Shown: positions 6,480-11,000 of the stretch, one piece after another
Layout of the letters: each line of letters starts with the position of its first letter
Position numbering within the stretch: position 1 is the stretch's first letter
From: Promethearchaeota archaeon
Lineage (GTDB): Archaea; Asgardarchaeota; Lokiarchaeia; Sigynarchaeales; SOKP01
Length of the DNA stretch: 12,232 bases
Reading direction: 5' to 3'
Assembly (NCBI GenBank): GCA_019057735.1
Contig: JAHLWV010000047.1
Coordinates: 1-12,232 of the forward strand
Position numbers and translations under genes: made by a program
Notes under the pieces: generated by a model
What the model saw: the letters and a program-made list of their open reading frames with translations, nothing else
Told to the model about the DNA's origin: nothing
Database searches by the model: none

Positions 6480-7004
6480 ATGAGCATAGAAGCGAATTAT
6501 ATTGTGAAGATTTGTTTACTCGGAGAAGCTAATGTTGGTAAAACTTCGTTAGTCTATAGATTTATCGAAAGTAAATTTAGAGGAAATTACAAAAGCACTC
6601 TTGGTGTAAACCTTTTAAAGAAAGATATGAAAATAGAAAAATTCGGGGATGTCTCTGCACAAATTTGGGATTTAGGAGGCCAAGAAAGTTTTAGAAGTCT
6701 TCGCAAACTGTATTTAGAAGGTGCTAATGGGGCTTTAGTGATATATGATAGCACTAAAAGAAGTTCTTTTGAAAAACTTTACGATTGGATTCAAGATTTC
6801 AAAGATGCTAGGGGAGACGAACCTCTACTTCTAATTGGGAATAAAAACGATTTAATTGATAGTATTAAGATAGAAGATAGTGAAGCTTTGGAATTAGCAC
6901 AAAATTACAATATGGAATTTATATCCACCTCTGCAAAAACAGGTGCTAATGTCGAAGAAGCCTTTTTAAGGGTTATAAAGACAATTCTTGGTAAGAGTTT
7001 ATAA
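6480..7004 (+). CDS. Rab/Ras-like small GTPase
   Basis: This 174-residue single-domain GTPase has all G motifs: G1 GEANVGKT (15-22), switch-I threonine in KSTLGV (T40), G3 DLGGQE (64-69) with the catalytic-type Gln68, G4 NKND (121-124) and G5 SAK (151-153). The fold order and length fit Rab/Ras-type proteins, which are numerous in Asgard archaea. The G3 motif WDLGGQE differs from the WDTAGQE of most Rabs and is closer to Arf-like proteins, yet the rest is Rab-like. There is no C-terminal cysteine, so no prenylation signal, and no N-terminal glycine after Met for myristoylation. Any membrane contact would need a partner. It is cytosolic as far as the sequence shows, and its GEF, GAP and effectors are unknown. 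Confidence 0.94.
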   Translation: MSIEANYIVKICLLGEANVGKTSLVYRFIESKFRGNYKSTLGVNLLKKDMKIEKFGDVSAQIWDLGGQESFRSLRKLYLEGANGALVIYDSTKRSSFEKLYDWIQDFKDARGDEPLLLIGNKNDLIDSIKIEDSEALELAQNYNMEFISTSAKTGANVEEAFLRVIKTILGKSL

Positions 7005-7078
7005 CATATGCCTTTTAGCTTATCTATCGATAAAATTCGTCACTATTTTTCATAAAAAATGACTAATTCCTTAACTCA

Positions 7079-7116
7079 TTTATAAATGCCTTTATAAATA
7101 AAAAATCATTTATAAA
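7079..7116 (+). promoter_or_regulatory. tbp: Three TTTATAAA boxes upstream of the first TBP gene
   Basis: The palindromic octamer TTTATAAA occurs at 7079-7086, 7091-7098 and 7109-7116. The last one is in the block shared with the second TBP gene (78 bp before the ATG) and is the likely core promoter. The two upstream copies have no counterpart at the second gene. They could be extra TBP-binding sites, for example for autoregulation, which is inference. Confidence 0.5.
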
Positions 7117-7138
7117 GAAATACCCTTTTTAAAAGAAT

Positions 7139-7154
7139 TTAATTTTCTTAATTA
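7139..7154 (+). promoter_or_regulatory. tbp: Conserved TTAATTYTCTTAATTA element, TBP gene 1
   Basis: TTAATTTTCTTAATTA lies 30 bp after the start of the TATA box, near the expected transcription start. The second TBP gene has the same element with one change (7906-7921) at the same distance from its TATA box. Two TTAATT units sit 10 bp apart, about one helical turn. Confidence 0.4.
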
Positions 7155-7186
7155 TTTAAAATCATAATTATATACTCTGATATAAG

Positions 7187-7870
7187 ATGGCAAAAAAAGA
7201 GGAAAAAGTTAAGGAAAAAGTTGAAAAAGAACTCGAGAAAGAAAAAAATGTAGACGAGGCAAGCGAAGCCGATAAAAAAGCAGGTTTAGATTATAAAATT
7301 GAGAATGTGGTTGCGACTGTCGTAGTCGAGATCACAGAAAAGATCGATTTAAATATAATTGCTCGCAAACACGCAGATGTTGAATATAACCCCGAAAGAT
7401 TTCCTGGTTTAGTTATGAGAATTTTAAAACCGAAAGCTACGATCTTAATTTTTTCGACTGGAAAGATGGTAGTTACAGGGATGCGCAAAGCTTCAGAAGC
7501 TGGTAGGGTTGTGGAGAAAGTGTTAAAGAATATAAGAAAAGCAGGCATAAAAGTATCCAATCCCGAAATCACGATTCAGAATATTGTAGCAAGTGGAGAT
7601 TTACACACGAAGATAGATTTAAATATGGCAGCGATCGTCATGGAATACGCTATGTACGAACCTGAAGTATTTCCCGGTTTGATCTACAGAATGCAAGAGC
7701 CTAAAACGGTTTTTTTAATTTTCAGCACAGGTCGGATTGTTTGTACCGGAGCAAAGAAGAAAGAAATAGTTAGAGAAGCTGTGAAGAAATTAAATAAGGA
7801 AGTACGCAAGTTAGGTGTCGCGAAAGAGAACTTAGGAAATCCCGACTATCAAGATATTACTTTCGTTTAA
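7187..7870 (+). CDS. tbp: TATA-binding protein, copy 1 (Lys/Glu-rich N-terminal tail)
   Basis: TBP binds the promoter TATA box and with TFB recruits RNA polymerase. The 227-residue protein has a 33-residue charged tail of mixed Lys and Glu. The canonical saddle core (34-227) is made of two direct repeats: one with RFPGLVMRI and LIFSTGKMVVTG, the other with VFPGLIYRM and LIFSTGRIVCTG. These include the phenylalanines that kink DNA. Archaeal TBPs are usually about 180-200 residues, so the tail is extra. The ATG at 7187 is the first in frame with the tail and fits the promoter spacing. The core is identical in amino acids to copy 2 and nearly identical in DNA. The core looks slightly richer in GC than its flanks, which may reflect strong expression. 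Confidence 0.97.
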   Translation: MAKKEEKVKEKVEKELEKEKNVDEASEADKKAGLDYKIENVVATVVVEITEKIDLNIIARKHADVEYNPERFPGLVMRILKPKATILIFSTGKMVVTGMRKASEAGRVVEKVLKNIRKAGIKVSNPEITIQNIVASGDLHTKIDLNMAAIVMEYAMYEPEVFPGLIYRMQEPKTVFLIFSTGRIVCTGAKKKEIVREAVKKLNKEVRKLGVAKENLGNPDYQDITFV

Positions 7871-7874
7871 TTAC
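7286..7874 (+). repeat. tbp: 589-bp near-perfect direct repeat, copy A (TBP core)
   Basis: By direct line-by-line comparison this stretch equals 8055-8643 at an offset of 769. There is one difference, C at 7864 against T at 8633, silent in a Phe codon. Identity begins at the codon for Leu34 and ends four bases after the stop codon. Confidence 0.97.
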
Positions 7875-7875
7875 A

Positions 7876-7894
7876 TCTATAAAGAAATACCATT
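7876..7894 (+). promoter_or_regulatory. tbp: TATA box and AAATACC block, TBP gene 2
   Basis: TCTATAAAG followed by AAATACCATT starts 6 bp after the first TBP gene's stop and 77 bp before the second gene's ATG. It is the duplicated form of the first gene's promoter (TTTATAAAGAAATACC at 7109). An aligned leader of about 54 bp differs at six positions, whereas the coding cores barely differ. So the second gene probably has its own transcript. Confidence 0.55.
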
Positions 7895-7905
7895 CTTAAA
7901 AGAAA

Positions 7906-7921
7906 TTAATTCTCTTAATTA
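7906..7921 (+). promoter_or_regulatory. tbp: Conserved TTAATTYTCTTAATTA element, TBP gene 2
   Basis: TTAATTCTCTTAATTA lies at the same 30-bp distance from its TATA box as the element in the first TBP gene (7139-7154), with one base changed. Retention in a leader that has otherwise changed hints at a role around the transcription start. Confidence 0.4.
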
Positions 7922-7952
7922 GTTAAAACAATATTTATAAAGTTTGATGTAG

Positions 7953-8639
7953 ATGACAGAAAAAAAGGAAAAAATAGTCGAAAAAGAAGAAGAAATCAAG
8001 GATGAGGAAGAAGAAATCAAAGACGAGAAAGACGAAATCGAAGATGGAGAAGAATTAGATTATAAAATTGAGAATGTGGTTGCGACTGTCGTAGTCGAGA
8101 TCACAGAAAAGATCGATTTAAATATAATTGCTCGCAAACACGCAGATGTTGAATATAACCCCGAAAGATTTCCTGGTTTAGTTATGAGAATTTTAAAACC
8201 GAAAGCTACGATCTTAATTTTTTCGACTGGAAAGATGGTAGTTACAGGGATGCGCAAAGCTTCAGAAGCTGGTAGGGTTGTGGAGAAAGTGTTAAAGAAT
8301 ATAAGAAAAGCAGGCATAAAAGTATCCAATCCCGAAATCACGATTCAGAATATTGTAGCAAGTGGAGATTTACACACGAAGATAGATTTAAATATGGCAG
8401 CGATCGTCATGGAATACGCTATGTACGAACCTGAAGTATTTCCCGGTTTGATCTACAGAATGCAAGAGCCTAAAACGGTTTTTTTAATTTTCAGCACAGG
8501 TCGGATTGTTTGTACCGGAGCAAAGAAGAAAGAAATAGTTAGAGAAGCTGTGAAGAAATTAAATAAGGAAGTACGCAAGTTAGGTGTCGCGAAAGAGAAC
8601 TTAGGAAATCCCGACTATCAAGATATTACTTTTGTTTAA
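7953..8639 (+). CDS. tbp: TATA-binding protein, copy 2 (acidic heptad-repeat tail)
   Basis: This is a tandem paralogue of the preceding gene with 228 residues. Residues 35-228 match copy 1's core exactly, including both saddle repeats and all DNA-contacting positions, so its DNA specificity should be the same. The first 34 residues are unrelated to the copy 1 tail: strongly acidic, with three seven-residue units (EEEIKDE, EEEIKDE, KDEIEDG at 12-32) that could form a helix or short coiled coil. The gene starts 82 bp after copy 1 and carries its own diverged promoter. It would therefore offer a different partner-binding or regulatory surface on an identical DNA-binding core. The ATG at 7953 is the only sensible start, because an ATG two codons earlier is followed directly by TAG. 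Confidence 0.97.
   Translation: MTEKKEKIVEKEEEIKDEEEEIKDEKDEIEDGEELDYKIENVVATVVVEITEKIDLNIIARKHADVEYNPERFPGLVMRILKPKATILIFSTGKMVVTGMRKASEAGRVVEKVLKNIRKAGIKVSNPEITIQNIVASGDLHTKIDLNMAAIVMEYAMYEPEVFPGLIYRMQEPKTVFLIFSTGRIVCTGAKKKEIVREAVKKLNKEVRKLGVAKENLGNPDYQDITFV
7986..8048 (+). repeat. tbp: Three 21-bp tandem units in the TBP copy 2 tail
   Basis: The units at 7986-8006 and 8007-8027 differ only at two third-codon positions (AAG/AAA, GAT/GAC). The unit at 8028-8048 is more diverged. Each unit encodes seven residues with an isoleucine at the fourth place. The tail thus grew by short tandem duplication in steps of one heptad. Confidence 0.8.
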
Positions 8640-8643
8640 TTAC
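8055..8643 (+). repeat. tbp: 589-bp near-perfect direct repeat, copy B (TBP core)
   Basis: Partner of 7286-7874, with one silent difference. Immediately outside the repeat the tails differ, and so do the sequences after TTAC following the stop codon. Confidence 0.97.
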
Positions 8644-8648
8644 TTTTA

Positions 8649-8655
8649 TTTTTTT
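8649..8655 (+). terminator. Oligo-T terminator after the TBP pair
   Basis: T7 begins 10 bp after the second TBP stop, with another T6 run at 8669-8674. Copy 1 has no such T-run after its stop, so termination between the two genes may be inefficient. Beyond this the 185-bp convergent spacer (8640-8824) holds only AT-rich sequence, with one AAATACC at 8734-8740 that has no gene after it. Confidence 0.45.
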
Positions 8656-8824
8656 AAAGGATTCTCGCTTTTTTAAAAGTTGTTATAATCATAATTTTAA
8701 TGCTATCGATATTTCAATCTAAAAAAAGATAATAAATACCTCTATTACTTAATTGCTAAGGATTCGCTGATTTTTAAAACAACGAAATTGGATTGGAAAT
8801 TATTGAATGATATGATACTAAAAA

Positions 8825-9304
8825 TTATTCTTTTTGAAACACAATCATAAATTCGCAATAGTCTTTACCTGATTGTAAGCTACAATCGACCTCTTGTGCA
8901 AAACAATGATTATTTGTCATCTTTTCAACGAGTCCTGCCAATAAACCTGCTTCGAACGAACAAAAACTTCCTTCTGTCTTTATGCCTTTATTAATAAGGT
9001 CCTTTATCGAAGAATGACCTTTAAGTTTTAATTGCACAATCTCTTCGGTACTTTCTGTAATCTCGACATCGCCTAGATTAAATTCAGAGATTTTTTCTTT
9101 TAAAGCATTAGGAACATTTTTTACATCATCAATTTGTTTAACTTTTAAAATTGTTCCTAACTCGTGACCTAAATAGTAGAAAATAGCCTCTAACTGATGA
9201 CCTAATGCCAGCAAAGCTCCGACTTTCATGTCTCCAATCTCTTTTCCACCTTTCAAATGTTTCCTCATTTGTACTAAAATTTTTGAAAGCAATTGCCTAT
9301 CCAT
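8825..9304 (-). CDS. V4R-domain protein (Bet3-related small-molecule-binding fold)
   Basis: The protein has 159 residues. Its C-terminal two-thirds fits the V4R domain: a helical part (28-55, VGALLALGHQLEAIFYYLGHELG), then FEAGLLAGLVEKMT (117-130), an H-C-x6-C segment (H133, C134, C141) and GKDYCEF (C150). C115, C134, C141 and C150 could bind a metal, as predicted for the family. V4R proteins bind small hydrophobic ligands and occur alone or fused to regulators. The fold is shared with the eukaryotic TRAPP subunit Bet3, and V4R has been proposed as its ancestor. There is no DNA-binding or membrane segment. It is the last gene of the GTPase-thioredoxin-V4R run, 35 bp after the thioredoxin stop. 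GAGTGAG lies upstream of the ATG at 9304. Ligand and function are unknown. Confidence 0.8.
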   Translation of the reverse strand: MDRQLLSKILVQMRKHLKGGKEIGDMKVGALLALGHQLEAIFYYLGHELGTILKVKQIDDVKNVPNALKEKISEFNLGDVEITESTEEIVQLKLKGHSSIKDLINKGIKTEGSFCSFEAGLLAGLVEKMTNNHCFAQEVDCSLQSGKDYCEFMIVFQKE

Positions 9305-9339
9305 TTTTTTATTCTCACTCTCTGTTTATATATTTGTAA

Positions 9340-9633
9340 TTATAATTTTACGGAAGAAATAAACCCATACAATATTGCGTCAATAATATCTTCTTCCGAA
9401 ATTGTAACGCACAATCTCCTATCTGCTATTATTATTGTAGGTAATGAAGTAATCTTATATTCATTAGTTAATTGGTAATTTTTTTCTATATCAATTTTTT
9501 GTATATACAATTTTTTTCCAAACATAGAAATATTTATTCTTTTTAACATTTGCTCAATTGGAAGGCACGGACCGCAATGGGAAGATGAAAAAAATAATAT
9601 CTTCGGATAACCTTGCTGAAACTTTTCTAACAT
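9340..9633 (-). CDS. Thioredoxin-like protein with CGPC active site
   Basis: This is a compact 97-residue thioredoxin fold. It has KILFFSSSHCGPC (11-23) with redox cysteines C20 and C23, KIDIEKN (46-52), and the cis-proline loop ITSLPTIII (P65). Family members reduce protein disulfides in the cytosol. Here it lies between a small GTPase and a V4R protein that has four cysteines, a possible partner, though that is inference. The sequence after CGPC (LPIEQMLKRI) and the short length fit archaeal thioredoxin/glutaredoxin-type proteins. There is no signal peptide and the two cysteines are intact. It is not a selenoprotein version, because both active-site positions are Cys codons. AAGGTG (9638-9643) provides a ribosome site just before the ATG at 9633. 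Confidence 0.9.
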   Translation of the reverse strand: MLEKFQQGYPKILFFSSSHCGPCLPIEQMLKRINISMFGKKLYIQKIDIEKNYQLTNEYKITSLPTIIIADRRLCVTISEEDIIDAILYGFISSVKL

Positions 9634-9637
9634 ACAT

Positions 9638-9643
9638 CACCTT
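9638..9643 (-). promoter_or_regulatory. Shine-Dalgarno site of the thioredoxin-like gene
   Basis: The minus strand reads AAGGTGATGT before the ATG at 9633. This is the strongest ribosome site in the window, though close to the start. It supports internal initiation within a polycistronic GTPase-thioredoxin-V4R message. Confidence 0.55.
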
Positions 9644-9674
9644 ATAATATGTGCCCGCAAATCTTTTTTTTAAT

Positions 9675-10223
9675 TTACTGATCTTTGTATCTTTCATAAA
9701 GGTCCTTAATTATTGCTTGGAACGATTTATACACGCCATTACCTGTTTTTGCGCTGGTTTTGTAGTATCCAAGAAAATCTCTTTTATCAACAATCTCTTC
9801 TACTTTACTCTTATATAGTTCCTCGTCATTAACTAAATCCATTTTATTTCCAAATAACACGATTGGAATATTTCCACAATATTTTTTAATATCCTCATGC
9901 CATTCTGAAATGTGTTGAAAGCTATCATCAATTTCATTTGGAGCAAGAGAAAAAACAATAATTGCGGCTTTGCTACCCTTGTAAAAAGTAGGTCTCATAA
10001 ATGAGAACTCTTTTTGTCCCGCTATATCCCAGAAGAAGAGTTTAACAGCGCTGTTTTCTATTTTTTCATCATATTTAGAGAACTGTGCTCCTAAAGTCTT
10101 GATGTATTCTTTCTTAAAACTCCCTTTAGTATATTTTTTTATTAAGGAGGTCTTCCCTACTCCACCATCTCCAATAACTGTTATCTTGAAAACGAAATCC
10201 TTCCTCTCTTCACTTTCACTCAT
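9675..10223 (-). CDS. Rab/Ras-like small GTPase
   Basis: The protein has 182 residues with the full set of G motifs: G1 GDGGVGKT (18-25), switch-I threonine in IKTLGA (T43), G3 WDIAGQ (65-70), G4 NKMD (126-129) and G5 TSAK (156-159). This is a standard Rab/Ras layout. The usual Glu after the G3 Gln is Lys (GQK), which may alter switch II. There is no C-terminal Cys (it ends YKDQ) and so no prenylation site. It differs clearly from the GTPase at 6480, so the two are not a recent duplication. It heads a probable three-gene operon with the thioredoxin-like and V4R genes (gaps 41 and 35 bp). The ATG at 10223 has GTGA a few bases upstream and a TATA-like stretch about 55-70 bp upstream. Confidence 0.95.
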   Translation of the reverse strand: MSESEERKDFVFKITVIGDGGVGKTSLIKKYTKGSFKKEYIKTLGAQFSKYDEKIENSAVKLFFWDIAGQKEFSFMRPTFYKGSKAAIIVFSLAPNEIDDSFQHISEWHEDIKKYCGNIPIVLFGNKMDLVNDEELYKSKVEEIVDKRDFLGYYKTSAKTGNGVYKSFQAIIKDLYERYKDQ

Positions 10224-10278
10224 AAAATCACATTTATAGTTTTAACTTGAATGTCTTTGTAATTTCTTTTACTTCTAT

Positions 10279-10296
10279 CGAATATAAATTATAAAT
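10279..10296 (-). promoter_or_regulatory. TATA-like stretch for the GTPase-thioredoxin-V4R run
   Basis: On the minus strand TTTATAATTTATATTCG lies about 55-70 bp upstream of the GTPase ATG at 10223, in the 162-bp divergent spacer. Its complement (ATATAAATTATAAAT) is also TATA-like on the plus strand, so the direction is not certain. Confidence 0.35.
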
Positions 10297-10338
10297 AGTA
10301 CTTTTTATTTATATTGCTTTTTATTATTAAATGGATTC

Positions 10339-10346
10339 CTATAAAT
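10339..10346 (+). promoter_or_regulatory. TATA box for the CinA-domain gene
   Basis: CTATAAAT lies 47 bp before the ATG at 10386, predicting transcription start about 20 bp upstream of the start codon. It lacks the AAATACC block seen at the TBP genes. Confidence 0.4.
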
Positions 10347-10385
10347 TCTCCAGATTTTTAAAATATCAAAGATGATAGATTACCT

Positions 10386-10862
10386 ATGGAATTTTTAGAG
10401 AAAATCAAAGATATTATTACAGAATTCACACATAGAAAGATTACCTTAGCTATTGCAGAATCTTGTACAGGTGGGTATATTTCGAACATGTTTACCAATA
10501 TTTCTGGGGCCTCTAAAGTTTTTGAGAGGGGTATAATATGTTATAGCAATGCGTCTAAAATTGAACTATTGAATGTTGATCCAGAAAGTATAAATCAAAA
10601 TGGAGCAGTATCGGAAACAGTAGCAAAACAATTGGCAAACAATATTAGAGTCCTCTCCAATGTTGACATAGGAATTGGGATTACTGGCATCGCAGGACCT
10701 ACGGGTGGTACGTCTGAGAAGCCTGTGGGGTTAGTATATATAGGGATTTCAACTTTCGACAAAACTTTCGTGGAGAAACATCATTTTAATGCAGATCGGA
10801 TTACTTTTAAGACTAAAATATTGGAAGAAATCCTTTTACTATTGCAGAATTACGTAAAATAA
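10386..10862 (+). CDS. pncC: CinA C-terminal-domain protein, probable nicotinamide-nucleotide amidase
   Basis: The 158-residue protein is only the C-terminal half of CinA, about the size of stand-alone bacterial PncC. Motifs typical of the family are LAIAESCTGG (21-30), ICYSNASKIELL (51-62), GAVSETVA (73-80), and GIGITGIAGPTGGTSEKP with GLVYIG (96-120). PncC hydrolyses nicotinamide mononucleotide to nicotinate mononucleotide and ammonia, recycling pyridine nucleotides to NAD. The N-terminal molybdopterin-like half of full CinA is absent, and the start is clean, so this is not a truncation by the window. It is divergent from the GTPase operon and 138 bp before an MFS-like gene. The domain assignment is strong; the exact activity is inferred from the family. 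Confidence 0.92.
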   Translation: MEFLEKIKDIITEFTHRKITLAIAESCTGGYISNMFTNISGASKVFERGIICYSNASKIELLNVDPESINQNGAVSETVAKQLANNIRVLSNVDIGIGITGIAGPTGGTSEKPVGLVYIGISTFDKTFVEKHHFNADRITFKTKILEEILLLLQNYVK

Positions 10863-10930
10863 CTCAACAAAACTCATTCTATTTTCTTACTGCAGGGAAG
10901 AAGAACAAAAGATTCAACAAAACCTTTTTC

Positions 10931-10947
10931 TTTAAATATAGAAATCC
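10931..10947 (+). promoter_or_regulatory. TATA-like box for the membrane protein gene
   Basis: TTTAAATATAGAAATCC lies 70 bp upstream of the ATG at 11001. TATAGAAATCC resembles TATAAAGAAATACC of the TBP promoters. The remaining spacer after pncC shows nothing else. Confidence 0.35.
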
Positions 10948-10987
10948 TAAAAATATGGTATCTCATTTCTACTTAGAAATAAAGTGT

Positions 10988-10993
10988 GAAGGT
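10988..10993 (+). promoter_or_regulatory. Shine-Dalgarno site of the membrane protein gene
   Basis: GAAGGT with a 7-nt spacer before the ATG at 11001 decides this start over the next in-frame ATG five codons later. Confidence 0.5.
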
Positions 10994-11000
10994 CCTTTAG

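Noticed and set aside
7291..7572. 93-codon minus-strand open frame, repeated identically at 8060-8341
   Set aside because: It is antisense to the TBP core in both copies and exists only because the core is duplicated. The protein has no recognisable family, while the sense frame is an unmistakable TBP.
7107..8643. The TBP repeat as an assembly artefact
   Set aside because: A false duplication would not create two unrelated N-terminal tails and a promoter that differs at several bases. A chimera of strain variants remains possible and needs long reads.
9293..9478. 61-codon plus-strand frame across the V4R and thioredoxin-like genes
   Set aside because: It is antisense to the thioredoxin cis-Pro region and to the V4R start. 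It has no ribosome site and no recognisable protein.
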